A stretch of DNA of 64,000 bases from Roseiarcus sp963753135 (GTDB taxonomy: Bacteria > Pseudomonadota > Alphaproteobacteria > Rhizobiales > Beijerinckiaceae), in the NCBI GenBank assembly GCA_963753135.1, contig CAVWBA010000004.1:1-64000 (forward strand), read 5' to 3'. This document shows positions 36,454-45,286 of this stretch, piece after piece; positions within the stretch are counted from its first letter, which is position 1; each line of letters begins with the position of its first letter. The translations under genes and the position numbers were made by a program. Below the pieces are notes generated by a model that saw only the letters and a program-made list of their open reading frames with translations, had not been told where the DNA came from and searched no databases.

Positions 36454-36756
36454 ATGAAGAAGACTATCACTCTTGCGCTGGCGCTGGCCGGCGCGCTGTC
36501 TGTTTCCGGCTGCTACACGCCGCAACAGCAGACGGGCACGCTGGCCGGGGGCGCGATCGGCGCCGGCGGCGGCGCCTTGATCGGGTCGGCGCTCACGCAC
36601 GGAAGCGCGGGCGGCGCGATCGCCGGGGGCTTGCTTGGCGCGGGCACCGGCGCTTTAATCGGCAACGCTGCGACGGCCCCGCCGCAGCCGAGCGGCCGAT
36701 GCGCCCAGTGGGGTTATGACTACAACGGCAACCGCGTGTGCACCGCTTTCTACTGA
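36454..36756 (+). CDS. Glycine-zipper lipoprotein, second tandem copy
   Basis: 100-residue lipoprotein with lipobox SVSGC after MKKTITLALALAGAL. The Gly-zipper core (GGAIGAGGGALIGSAL, GGLLGAGTGALIGNAA) has no GGYYGG linker. The tail CAQWGYDYNGNRVCTAFY is almost identical to that of the first copy. It begins 15 bases after the first gene's stop, with AGAGGGGAAAC as ribosome-binding site. Confidence 0.82.
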   Translation: MKKTITLALALAGALSVSGCYTPQQQTGTLAGGAIGAGGGALIGSALTHGSAGGAIAGGLLGAGTGALIGNAATAPPQPSGRCAQWGYDYNGNRVCTAFY

Positions 36757-36772
36757 GCCGAAGGGGAGGAAT

Positions 36773-37066
36773 ATGAAAAGGACTTTCACTCTTGCGCTGG
36801 CGCTAGCCGGCGCCTTGTCCGTATCGGGCTGCTACACGCCCCAACAGCAGACAGGCACGTTGGCCGGCGGCGCGATCGGCGCCGGCGGGGGCGCGCTGAT
36901 CGGTTCGGCGCTCACCGGCGGCAGTGCGGGCGGCGCCATTGCCGGGGGCATTATCGGCGCGGGCACGGGCGCGCTGATCGGCAACGCCGTGACGGCGCCG
37001 CGCCACCACTGTGCGCGGTGGGGCTGGAACGCCTACGGCCAACGCGTCTGCCGCGCCTGGTACTGA
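36773..37066 (+). CDS. Glycine-zipper lipoprotein, third tandem copy
   Basis: 97-residue lipoprotein. Residues 1-70 are nearly identical to copy two (SVSGCYTPQQQTGTLAGGAI). The tail has diverged to CARWGWNAYGQRVCRAWY but keeps both Cys and the aromatic pattern. It starts 16 bases after copy two with AGGGGAGGA as ribosome-binding site. The first Met, at 36773, follows an earlier frame that covers the previous gene's tail. Confidence 0.82.
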   Translation: MKRTFTLALALAGALSVSGCYTPQQQTGTLAGGAIGAGGGALIGSALTGGSAGGAIAGGIIGAGTGALIGNAVTAPRHHCARWGWNAYGQRVCRAWY

Positions 37067-37081
37067 TCAATCGACGCTTCA

Positions 37082-37113
37082 CGCGCCATGGCTATGGTTT
37101 TAGCCATGGCGCG
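37082..37113 (+). terminator. Long hairpin after the lipoprotein array
   Basis: A perfect 13-bp stem CGCGCCATGGCTA / TAGCCATGGCGCG with the loop TGGTTT lies 15 bases after the third lipoprotein stop. There is no real T-tract, so it may be a terminator of weak type or an mRNA-stabilising 3' end. Confidence 0.6.
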
Positions 37114-37151
37114 GTTCCCTCAACGCCCGCGCACGGCTCCGGCCGTGGGAC

Positions 37152-37931
37152 ATGACCGCGCGCCCTTCCCCGGACAGCGCGCTCGTCGCCCGGTTTGTGG
37201 CGTCGTCCAACTATGGCGCGCGGCGCGGCTATAGCCGGCCCAACTGCCTTATCCTGCATTATACGGGCATGCCGACGGGCGAGGCCGCGCTGAAGGCGCT
37301 GACCAATCCCGCCCTAGAAGTGTCGGCGCATTATTTGGTTTGGGAGGACGGCTCGATCGACCAATTGGTCGCGGAGCGCGAGCGCGCCTGGCACGCGGGC
37401 AGGGGCTCATGGAAGGGCGAAAGTGACCTGAACTCGGCCTCGATCGGAATTGAGATCGTCAATCCTGGCCATGACGGCGGCTCGCCGCCTTTTCCTGAGG
37501 GGCAGATTGAGGCGACGATCGCGCTCGCGCGCGATCTATGCGCGCGCTGGGCGATCGCGCCCGAGCGGGTCCTCGCCCATTCCGATATCGCGCCGGCGCG
37601 CAAGCGCGATCCAGGAGAAGCGTTTCCGTGGGCGACGCTCTGGCGCAACGGCGTCGGCCATTGGACCAAGCCCGCGCCGATCAGCGGCTCGCCGCTCTTC
37701 GCCCATGAGGAGGAAGGCCCGCCGGTGCGGGCGCTACAGGCGATGCTGGCCCTCTATGGCTATGGGGTGGAGATCACCGGGGTCTACGACCGCCAGACCC
37801 GAACGGTTGTGGCCGCGTTCCAGCGCCACTTCCGGCCGGAGCGCGTCGACGGCGAGGCCGACGCCTCGACCGCGGCGACGCTGAAGGCGCTGATCGGCGG
37901 GCTTGCGGGCGCGCTGGCGCCATTGGCCTGA
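37152..37931 (+). CDS. N-acetylmuramoyl-L-alanine amidase (AmpD/Amidase_2) with peptidoglycan-binding domain
   Basis: 259-residue murein-recycling or cell-wall amidase. The zinc site is visible in CLILHYTGMP (first His), and in RVLAHSDIAPARKRDPG with its final His/Asp pair. The substrate region is NSASIGIEIVNPGHDGG. The C-terminal 70 residues form a peptidoglycan-binding domain (VRALQAMLALYGYGVEITG, then QTRTVVAAFQRHF). No signal peptide is visible, so a cytosolic AmpD-like role in recycling is likely. Confidence 0.9.
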   Translation: MTARPSPDSALVARFVASSNYGARRGYSRPNCLILHYTGMPTGEAALKALTNPALEVSAHYLVWEDGSIDQLVAERERAWHAGRGSWKGESDLNSASIGIEIVNPGHDGGSPPFPEGQIEATIALARDLCARWAIAPERVLAHSDIAPARKRDPGEAFPWATLWRNGVGHWTKPAPISGSPLFAHEEEGPPVRALQAMLALYGYGVEITGVYDRQTRTVVAAFQRHFRPERVDGEADASTAATLKALIGGLAGALAPLA

Positions 37932-37942
37932 TCCCGCCACCT

Positions 37943-38258
37943 GTGTTATACCGTATAGAGTTGTTAGAAAGTGGCCGGGCCGGGCAGCGAGCGACGTTTG
38001 GGTTTTCTTGGCCCATCGCCTTTTCGGTGCGAAAACCCCCGATTATGGCTATTGGATTCTCTTGGATTTCCTTGGATTCTCTTGTCCTGATCAAACCTTT
38101 TCAATGGGTTATGGGGAATGAACGTGAGAAAATATTTCGCACGCCCTTCCCCCCATCGAGTAGCCGCCGCGACGGGCGACGGCGGTCTTGTCATGCGAAA
38201 GCGCAGGCTTGTTCATGAGGCAAGCTTAACTCAATTTCTGATTTCCTGCAAGCAATTG
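37943..38258. repeat. Dispersed ~320-bp non-coding repeat, copy B
   Basis: Partner of 2053-2373. The hairpin TTTTCG-GTG-CGAAAA keeps the stem of copy A while all three loop bases differ or shift, and the TTGGATT tandem motif is kept. The 3' block matches 38221-38258 to 2336-2373. It starts 12 bases after the amidase stop and ends 46 bases before the convergent RND gene stop, the same setting as copy A. It accounts for the gene-free stretch 37932-38304. Confidence 0.8.
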
Positions 38259-38304
38259 TGGTCCGCCCGTACCCGTTGAGCCCGCATCAATCCAAGGGCG
38301 TCGG

Positions 38305-41300
38305 TCAGGCGTTAACCTCCTCCTTGAGATGCCCGAGCGCCTTCTCTTTGGCCATCGCCGCCGCGTGGTCGCGCGCGAGGAAGGTATAGACCGCTGGGGT
38401 GACGAACAGCGTGAACAGCGTGCCGATCGCCATGCCGAAAAAGATGGTGACGCCGATGTTGAAGCGCGAGACCGCACCCGCCCCGTGAGCGAAGATGAGC
38501 GGCGCCATGCCGACCACCATCGCGGCGGTTGTCATCAGGATCGGCCTCAACCGCACCGCGGCCGCCTCCTCGATCGCGCCGCGCCGCGAAAGCCCATGGG
38601 TCTCCTGCAGCCGGTTGGCGAAATCCACCATGAGAATCCCGTGCTTGGAGATGAGGCCGATCAGCGTGACGAGACCGATCTGCGAATAGATGTTGATGCT
38701 GGCGAAGCCGAGGACGCCGCCGACGTTGAGCGGCAGAAGAGCGCCGAACAAAGCCGTCGGCAGGGCGATGAGAATGATGAGTGGGTCGCGGAAGCTCTCA
38801 TATTGCGCGGCGAGCACGAGATAGATCACGATGAGCGCGAACACGAACACATAGACGAGCGCGTTGCCCTCCTGCTCGTATTGGCGGGAATCGCCCTGGA
38901 AATCATAGGTGTAGCCTTCCGGGAAGATCTCCTTCGATTTCGCGGTCAGGAAATCAAGCGCTTCGCCGAGCGTGCGCCCTGGAAATGGCACGCCCGACAG
39001 GGTGGCCGAATTGAGCTGCTGGAAGCTGGTCAGCGCATTGGGCTGCACTTCTTCTGAGACGGTCGCCACCGCTGACAGCGGGACAAGCTCTCCGTTTCTG
39101 GTGCGCACCTGATAGCGGGTCAGCCAATCGGGCGAGAAACGGAACTCGCGCGGCGCCTGGGGGATGACCTGATAGCTGCGGCCGTAGAGGCTGAACAGAT
39201 TGACATAGTTGCCGCCGAGCATCGTCGCCAGCGCCGTGCCGACGTCGGACATGTTGACGCCGATGCGATTGGCCTTGTCGGCGTCGACCTTGAACTCGAG
39301 TTGCGGCGTGTCGAACTTGAGGTCGACGTCAGTGAACAGGAAAAGGCCGCTTTCGCGCGCCGCCTGCTGCATCTTGAGCGCGACATCGGCGAGGGTCGCA
39401 TAGTCGCCGGTCGTGCGGATGACGAATTGCATTGGCGCGCCGCCGGTCGAGCCAGGCAACGCGGGAGGCGAAAACGCCTGCACCTGCGCCTGGGGCACAG
39501 CGAGGAATTTCGGGCTAAGCGCGGCGAGAACCTGCTTCTGCGTCCTGGTCCTCTCGTCCCAGGGTTTGAGGAGAAAGCCGGCAAAGGCGTTGCGGACGCC
39601 GGCGGAGCCGTTGATGGTGAAAACGTGCGAAATCTCCGGCGTCCCGCGCACGCCGTCGTACAGCCGCTTCGTCGCTTGTTCAGTATAGTCGAGGTTGCCG
39701 ACCTGCGGCGTCTTGATCAGCGAAAGCAGAATGCCCTGGTCCTCTTCCGGAGCGAGCTCGCGCGGGGTCGTGACGTACATGACGGCGGTCAGAGCGAGCA
39801 CCCCGACCAGGATCAGGAGGGTGAGGGCGCGGAAGTTGAGCGAGCTGTGGAGACGACGCTTGTAGGCGCGGCGAAGGCTTAGGAAAGCGCGATCGAGCGT
39901 CCGTGCGAACCAGCCTTCGCTCTTCTCCCGGCTGAGGAGCTTCGAGCACATCATCGGCGAGAGCGTCAGCGCGATGAAGCCGGATACGATGACGGCGCCC
40001 GCCAGGGTGAAGGCGAATTCGCGAAAGAGAACCCCAGTCACGCCGGAGACAAAGCCGATCGGCGCATAAACCGCGGCGAGGGTAATGGTCATGGCGATGA
40101 TCGGCAGGGCGATCTCGTGCGCGCCCTGAATCGCTGCGTCGAAGGGCGCCATGCCCTCCTCGATATGGCGGTGAATGTTCTCCACCACCACAATCGCGTC
40201 GTCGACCACGAGACCGATGCCGAGCACGAGCGCAAGCAGGGTCAAGAGATTGATCGAATAGCCGAGCGCCATCAGCGCGATCATCACGCCGATGAGCGAA
40301 AGCGGGATGGTGACGATCGGGATGAACGTCGAGCGCAGATTGCCCAGAAAGAGGAAGATCACCACGATCACGATCGCCGCCGCCTCGGCGAGCGTCTTGG
40401 CCACCTCGTAGATCGAGGCGCGGATGAAGGTGGTCGAATCGTAGGCGATGGTCGCTCGAAGGCCGGTTGGCAATTGCTCCTGGATGCTCGGCATGATCGC
40501 GCGCACGCCGTCGATCACGGTCAGCGGATTGGCCTCGGGAGTGCCATAGATGCCGACGAACACCGCCTTGAGCCCGTCGAAGACCGACGAGGAATCGACG
40601 CTTTGTGGTCCGAGCTCGATTTTCGAAACGTCGCCGAGGCGCACCAGCGCGTCGCCGTGGCTCGCGATCACCAGCTGCCCGAACGCCTTGGCGCTGTCGA
40701 GGGAGGTCAGCGCGTTGACGCTGATCTGAGTGTAGTCGCCTTTGACCTCGCCGGCGGCCGTGGTGAAGTTGTTGGCGGCAAGCGCCGCTCGCACGTCGTT
40801 CGGGGTCACCCCCAGGGACGCCATACGGGTCGGGTCGAGCCAGATGCGCATGGCGAAGGTCTGCCCGCCGAGAATCTGGGCGTTGGCGACCCCGTCGACG
40901 GTCTGCAGACGCGGCTGGACGACGCGGGTCAAATAGTCGGTGATCTGGGACGGGGTCATCACGTCCGAGTTGAACGACAGGTACATGAGCGCGAAGCCCT
41001 GCCCTGTCTGCTTGACCACGACCGGATCGTTCGCGTCGCGCGGCAGGAGGCCCCGCACCTGATTGACCTTCGACAGGGTGTCCGCCATCGCCCGGTCGGG
41101 GTTGGCGTCGAGACGCAGATTGAGCGTGATCGTCGAAGTGTTCTGCTGCGAGGTCGAGACCAGCGTGTCGATCCCTTCGGCGCTGGCCACCGCCTGCTCG
41201 ATCGGGGTCGTGATGAAGCCCTTGATGACGTCGGCGGCGGCGCCGGGGTAGGTCGTGGTGATGGTGATCGTGGTGTTCGAGGTCTCGGGGAACTGCCGAA

Positions 41301-41403
41301 CCTGAAGCCGGAAGGCGGCCATTCCGCCGACGAGCAGAATGAGCAGGCTGACCACGCTCGCCAGCACCGGCCGGCGGATGAAGAGGTCGGTGAAAGCGTT
41401 CAT
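38305..41403 (-). CDS. RND-family multidrug efflux permease
   Basis: 1032-residue inner-membrane antiporter of the hydrophobe/amphiphile efflux (AcrB/MdtB) type. It has 12 transmembrane helices in two halves with large periplasmic loops. MNAFTDLFIRRPVLASVVS is a standard N-terminus. TM4 GIGLVVDDAIVVVENIHRH contains the two proton-relay Asp residues. The adaptor gene lies 10 bases upstream, and no outer-membrane channel gene is nearby. The substrate range is unknown. Confidence 0.95.
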   Translation of the reverse strand: MNAFTDLFIRRPVLASVVSLLILLVGGMAAFRLQVRQFPETSNTTITITTTYPGAAADVIKGFITTPIEQAVASAEGIDTLVSTSQQNTSTITLNLRLDANPDRAMADTLSKVNQVRGLLPRDANDPVVVKQTGQGFALMYLSFNSDVMTPSQITDYLTRVVQPRLQTVDGVANAQILGGQTFAMRIWLDPTRMASLGVTPNDVRAALAANNFTTAAGEVKGDYTQISVNALTSLDSAKAFGQLVIASHGDALVRLGDVSKIELGPQSVDSSSVFDGLKAVFVGIYGTPEANPLTVIDGVRAIMPSIQEQLPTGLRATIAYDSTTFIRASIYEVAKTLAEAAAIVIVVIFLFLGNLRSTFIPIVTIPLSLIGVMIALMALGYSINLLTLLALVLGIGLVVDDAIVVVENIHRHIEEGMAPFDAAIQGAHEIALPIIAMTITLAAVYAPIGFVSGVTGVLFREFAFTLAGAVIVSGFIALTLSPMMCSKLLSREKSEGWFARTLDRAFLSLRRAYKRRLHSSLNFRALTLLILVGVLALTAVMYVTTPRELAPEEDQGILLSLIKTPQVGNLDYTEQATKRLYDGVRGTPEISHVFTINGSAGVRNAFAGFLLKPWDERTRTQKQVLAALSPKFLAVPQAQVQAFSPPALPGSTGGAPMQFVIRTTGDYATLADVALKMQQAARESGLFLFTDVDLKFDTPQLEFKVDADKANRIGVNMSDVGTALATMLGGNYVNLFSLYGRSYQVIPQAPREFRFSPDWLTRYQVRTRNGELVPLSAVATVSEEVQPNALTSFQQLNSATLSGVPFPGRTLGEALDFLTAKSKEIFPEGYTYDFQGDSRQYEQEGNALVYVFVFALIVIYLVLAAQYESFRDPLIILIALPTALFGALLPLNVGGVLGFASINIYSQIGLVTLIGLISKHGILMVDFANRLQETHGLSRRGAIEEAAAVRLRPILMTTAAMVVGMAPLIFAHGAGAVSRFNIGVTIFFGMAIGTLFTLFVTPAVYTFLARDHAAAMAKEKALGHLKEEVNA

Positions 41404-41413
41404 CGGCGATCCG

Positions 41414-42742
41414 TCACGGCCGTGGCGTTTCGGCAGGCGTCGGAAGCGCGGCCGCTTCGTCGATCGTAACCGGCATATAGGCCTGCAGCTTGATTTGGCC
41501 CGCAGTCACCACGCGCTCGCCTGCCCTTAGGCCCTGCTCGACCGCAATTCTCTCGCCGCGCGCCGGACCGACCTTGACGAAACGCCGCTCGACGATGAGG
41601 CCGCTCACGCCGCCCTTGTCGCTCACGCCGCCTTCCTCACGCGCATGCGGGGCCGCCCTGACGACAAAGACATTGTCGCCGTAAAGACTGTAAACGATCG
41701 CGGTGCGGGGCACGGTCAGCAACGAAGCAGGCTCGCCCGTTGTGACCGTCAGATTGGCGAACATGCCGGGCAGCAGCTTGCGATCCGGATTCGCAAACAC
41801 CGCGCGGGCCATGACGTTGCGCGATTCAGCGCTGACGCGCGCATCGATCGCCTCGATCTTGCCCTCGAAACTGCGGCCAGGGATGGCGTCGACGGTCATT
41901 TTGACCAGCTGACCGACGGCGAGCGAGCGCAAATCCTCCTCGGGCACGGGAAAGTCGGCGTAAATCGGGTCGAGCTGCTGCAAGGTCACGAGGCTCGTCC
42001 CCACCGCGACATATTGCCCGAGATCGACATTACGCAGGCCAAGCCTGCCGGCGAAGGGCGCCTTGATCACCTTTTGAGCGATGACCGCCCGCGTCCGCTC
42101 AACCGTAGCGGCGGCCGAATTGCGGGTCGCAAGCGCGGTGTCCACGGTCGATTGCGGAGTATTGCCCTGCACGACAAGCGTCTTTTGGCGCGTAAGGGTG
42201 ACTTCGGCGTTCTTCAGTTGCGCAAGACCGTTGGCGAGGTCGGCCTGCTCGACCGAATCGTCGATATTGATGAGCAGCGCGCCTGCGTCGACGTCATCCC
42301 CGGACTTGAAATGGATCGCCGCCACATCGCCGGCCGCCTGCGGCGCGATGGCGACGCCCTGATAGGCGCGCAACGTTCCAATCGCCGTCAGCTCGGGAGG
42401 CCATTTCTCCACTTTCACCGCTTCCGCCGTCACCGCCGTCGGCTTCGGCGCGAAGGCGGCCGCGATGAAGCCCTTCACCATCACAGGCTTGATATAGAAC
42501 TGGAAATAGGCGAGCCCGCCGGTCAGCGCCGCCAAGAAAGCCAGCGTAAGGAAGAATACGATCGGCCGGCGAGCGGCGAGGGGAAGCCTCGCGAGCAGGA
42601 GCATGAGGGCCAAAATCGCGCCGGCCGCGCCGAAGGCCAGAGGAGGAACGGACGTATGAATGAGCGCGAAACGCGCCGCCGCCCCGAGCGCCAGCAGCGC
42701 CAGGACAAGCAAGACCAAGAGCCAGTTCGCCGCTCGCCGCAT
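41414..42742 (-). CDS. RND efflux periplasmic adaptor with extra N-terminal membrane segments
   Basis: 442-residue membrane fusion protein that links the RND pump to an outer-membrane channel. The core is typical: RPIVFFLTLAFLAALTGGLAY as the normal single anchor, lipoyl half-motifs (GVAIAPQAAGDVAAIHFKSG), a helical hairpin, a second lipoyl half (IKAPFAGRLGLRNVDLGQYV), and a beta-barrel (VKMTVDAIPGRSFEGKIEAI). Unusually, two more hydrophobic segments (WLLVLLVLALLALGAAA and PLAFGAAGAILALMLLL) precede the anchor. Starts at 42790 and 42742 both have partial ribosome-binding sites, so the exact N-terminus is unsure. Confidence 0.88.
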   Translation of the reverse strand: MRRAANWLLVLLVLALLALGAAARFALIHTSVPPLAFGAAGAILALMLLLARLPLAARRPIVFFLTLAFLAALTGGLAYFQFYIKPVMVKGFIAAAFAPKPTAVTAEAVKVEKWPPELTAIGTLRAYQGVAIAPQAAGDVAAIHFKSGDDVDAGALLINIDDSVEQADLANGLAQLKNAEVTLTRQKTLVVQGNTPQSTVDTALATRNSAAATVERTRAVIAQKVIKAPFAGRLGLRNVDLGQYVAVGTSLVTLQQLDPIYADFPVPEEDLRSLAVGQLVKMTVDAIPGRSFEGKIEAIDARVSAESRNVMARAVFANPDRKLLPGMFANLTVTTGEPASLLTVPRTAIVYSLYGDNVFVVRAAPHAREEGGVSDKGGVSGLIVERRFVKVGPARGERIAVEQGLRAGERVVTAGQIKLQAYMPVTIDEAAALPTPAETPRP

Positions 42743-42923
42743 CACTCCGTTCCGATTCGATGGATCTTGAGGCCGAGCCTTTTGCAACATTTCCTTCAAA
42801 GTCGATACGACGCGAGCCAGATTTGCGTCTCGGACGCCGATCTGGCCTCGCCACAGCGAGCCCGCGTGGTTATGCTTGAATTCATGGCCGCAAAGGGGCG
42901 GCCTGATTCTGGGAGACATATCA

Positions 42924-43169
42924 ATGATCAAGACGCTCGCGCTGGTTGCGCTCGCGCTAGGCCTCGCCGGAGCCCCGGCCCTCGCCTACGCCGATGACGC
43001 CTGCATGACACAGGCCACAGACAAGAAGCTCGCCGGCGCCGCCAAGACCAGCTTCATGACGAAATGCGAGAGGACGTCTTGCGAGGGGCAGGCCAAGGAC
43101 AAGAATCTGCACGGCGCCGCCATGACGTCCTTCGTCAAGAAGTGCACCAAGGACGCAATGGCGATGTAA
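42924..43169 (+). CDS. Small secreted protein with two PsiF repeats
   Basis: 81-residue exported protein: signal MIKTLALVALALGLAGAPALA, then two short repeats, CMTQATDKKLAGAAKTSFMTKC and CEGQAKDKNLHGAAMTSFVKKC (each given here in part as CxxQAxDKxLxGAA). Two Cys per repeat suggest two disulfides. Divergent from the RND adaptor. Function unknown. The GGGAGA sequence precedes the ATG. Confidence 0.8.
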   Translation: MIKTLALVALALGLAGAPALAYADDACMTQATDKKLAGAAKTSFMTKCERTSCEGQAKDKNLHGAAMTSFVKKCTKDAMAM

Positions 43170-43297
43170 GCCGAAACATCGGCCGCGCGGCCATTGGTTC
43201 GCTTGGACGCCTTCAGCGATTGCTTGCGCGGCCAGTTCGAAGGGGATCGATCAACGAGCGGCCGTTTGAGGATCGAGAGTTGATCCCTTTTCGATCG

Positions 43298-44170
43298 CTA
43301 CTCTTTCACCGCCCCGGTCAGGCTCGAGACGTAATACTCGACGAAAAACGAGTACATGATCACCACCGGCAGCGAACCGAACAGGGCCGCCGCCATCAGC
43401 GAACCCCAGTGATAGACGTCGCCTTCGACCAGTTCGGTGATGGCGCCGACCGGAACCGTCTTGTTCTCCGACGACGAGATGAAGGTCAGCGCGTAGATGA
43501 ACTCGTTCCAGGACAGCGTGAAGGCGAAAATGCCGGCCGAAATCAGGCCGGGAACCGCCAGCGGCAGAGTGATTTTCCACAGGATCTGCAGCCGGGTTGC
43601 GCCGTCGATCAGCGCGCATTCCTCAAGCTCATAGGGAATCGTGCGGAAATAGCCCATCAGCAACCAGGTGCAGAACGGGATCAGGAAGGTCGGATAGGTC
43701 AGGATCAGCGCCCAGTCGCTGTCGAACAGGCCAAGCTTGAAAATGATCGCCGCGAGCGGGATGAACAGGATGCTCGGGGGCACGAGATAGGCGAGAAAGA
43801 TCAAGAGCCCGACATAGCGCGCGCCGGAAAACCGCAGGCGTTCGATCGCATAGGCCGCGCAGACGCTGCAGACCAAGGAAATCGTCGTCGCCGCCACCGA
43901 GATGATCATCGTGTTGATGAGCCATGAGGGATAGCTCGTCTCGAAAAACAGCTTATGGATATGATCGAGCGTGGGGCTGTGGACCCAGAAGGGATTGAAG
44001 CGCTTGTAGTCGTACAGCTCGTCGTCGGGCTTAAAGGTCGTCGTCGTCATCCAGTAGAACGGAAACAGCAAGACGAACAGGAAGACGCCGAGCGGAAGGT
44101 AGAGAGTTACCAGGCGGCGCGGCAGCCGCTCGAGATAGTCCATGCCTTCGGATGCGCCGGTCGCCGCCAT
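43298..44170 (-). CDS. Sugar-type ABC transporter permease (MalG/UgpE family)
   Basis: 290-residue inner-membrane permease with about six helices. YLPLGVFLFVLLFPFYWMTT is the usual MalG N-terminus. The EAA loop that meets the ATPase is ELEECALIDGATRLQILWKI, with PLAVPGLISAGIFAFTLSWN after it. It follows the MalF-type gene by 2 bases. No malK/ugpC-type ATPase gene lies in the cluster. Confidence 0.92.
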   Translation of the reverse strand: MAATGASEGMDYLERLPRRLVTLYLPLGVFLFVLLFPFYWMTTTTFKPDDELYDYKRFNPFWVHSPTLDHIHKLFFETSYPSWLINTMIISVAATTISLVCSVCAAYAIERLRFSGARYVGLLIFLAYLVPPSILFIPLAAIIFKLGLFDSDWALILTYPTFLIPFCTWLLMGYFRTIPYELEECALIDGATRLQILWKITLPLAVPGLISAGIFAFTLSWNEFIYALTFISSSENKTVPVGAITELVEGDVYHWGSLMAAALFGSLPVVIMYSFFVEYYVSSLTGAVKE

Positions 44171-44172
44171 GG

Positions 44173-45129
44173 TCAGTCTCGCGAGCCTTGCTGCCAGCGT
44201 CGCCGCTGCAGTCCGAAATAGCTGAACAAAATGGCCCCAAGCAGGAACGGCACCATGGCGTCGGCGATCGCTGCGCCCTCGCCGAGCCGGCCCCCAGTGA
44301 TGGCCCGCTCGTAGGAGAGCGTCGCCATCAAATGCGTGGCGTTGATCGGCCCGCCGCGGGTGATCGCGTAGACGAGCTGGAAGTCGGTGAACGTAAGCAG
44401 CACCGAGAAAGTCATGACGACGGCGATGATCGGCGACAGCATCGGCAGCGTGACGAACCGGAACCGCTGCCATGGGCCCGCGCCGTCGAGCGTCGCCGCC
44501 TCGTAGAGCGAGGGCGAGATCGTCTGCAAGCCCGCAAGCAGCGTGATCGCCACGAACGGGATGCCGCGCCAGACATTGGCGGCGATCAGCGACCAGCGCG
44601 CGTTCCAGGGTGACCCAAGAAAATCAATGTACTGGTGGATGAGGCCGAGCTTGATGAGCGACCAGGAGATGATGGAGAACTGCGGATCGTAGATCCACCA
44701 GAAGGCGATCGCCGACAGCACGGTCGGCGTGACGAAGGGCAACAGCACGACGGCGCGGATGAGCGACTTGAGCGGCATCCGGCGGTTGAGCAAGAGCGCG
44801 AGGTAGAGGCCGAGAGCGAATTTCAGCACGCTCGCGACAATTGTGTACAGCAGAGTGTTGAACACCACGAGCCAGAATATCTGGTCGTGGGCGAGGGAAA
44901 CGAAGTTGGCGAACCCGACGAAGCGGCCCGCCTGACCAATCGTCGCGTCCGTCATGCCGAGCCAGAAACCCAGGCCAAGCGGATAGGCGAGAAACACCAG
45001 CAGAAACGCGACCGCCGGCGCGATCATGAGGAGGCCGAGAACATTCCGGTCGTCGAGCAGGCGAAACGCGGATCGCCGTCGCGCCGGGATAGGCCGCGCT
45101 GTGCGTTGAGCCGGCGTCAGTGAAACCAT
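44173..45129 (-). CDS. Sugar-type ABC transporter permease (MalF/UgpA family)
   Basis: 318-residue permease with six or seven helices. The EAA loop is SPSLYEAATLDGAGPWQRFR, followed by VTLPMLSPIIAVVMTF. The Arg-rich N-terminus and LLMIAPAVAFLLVFLAYPLG are typical of MalF/UgpA proteins without the long extra domain. The start MVSLTPAQ is used; an ATG two codons earlier is possible. Confidence 0.92.
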   Translation of the reverse strand: MVSLTPAQRTARPIPARRRSAFRLLDDRNVLGLLMIAPAVAFLLVFLAYPLGLGFWLGMTDATIGQAGRFVGFANFVSLAHDQIFWLVVFNTLLYTIVASVLKFALGLYLALLLNRRMPLKSLIRAVVLLPFVTPTVLSAIAFWWIYDPQFSIISWSLIKLGLIHQYIDFLGSPWNARWSLIAANVWRGIPFVAITLLAGLQTISPSLYEAATLDGAGPWQRFRFVTLPMLSPIIAVVMTFSVLLTFTDFQLVYAITRGGPINATHLMATLSYERAITGGRLGEGAAIADAMVPFLLGAILFSYFGLQRRRWQQGSRD

Positions 45130-45286
45130 CAGCAACCAACTCGGCCGTCGGGCGGCGGGAAATCAATTCGGCGAATGCTTCACCTCCGTCTCATCCTTGT
45201 CGCGCCCCTTGTCGCCACGGCGCGCTTAAGCGCGCTGCGCTTAGATGGAAGCGCCTCCAGTGGATTCCAACAGAAAGCAGCACGCT

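Noticed and set aside
36097..37066. Short GC-rich repeats that could suggest a CRISPR or other repeat array
   Set aside because: They are the glycine-zipper codons of three paralogous genes; there are no uniform direct repeats with unique spacers.
38329..41469. Several long plus-strand frames antisense to the RND and adaptor genes
   Set aside because: Asp/His/Arg-rich antisense translations without ribosome-binding sites; the minus-strand genes are certain.
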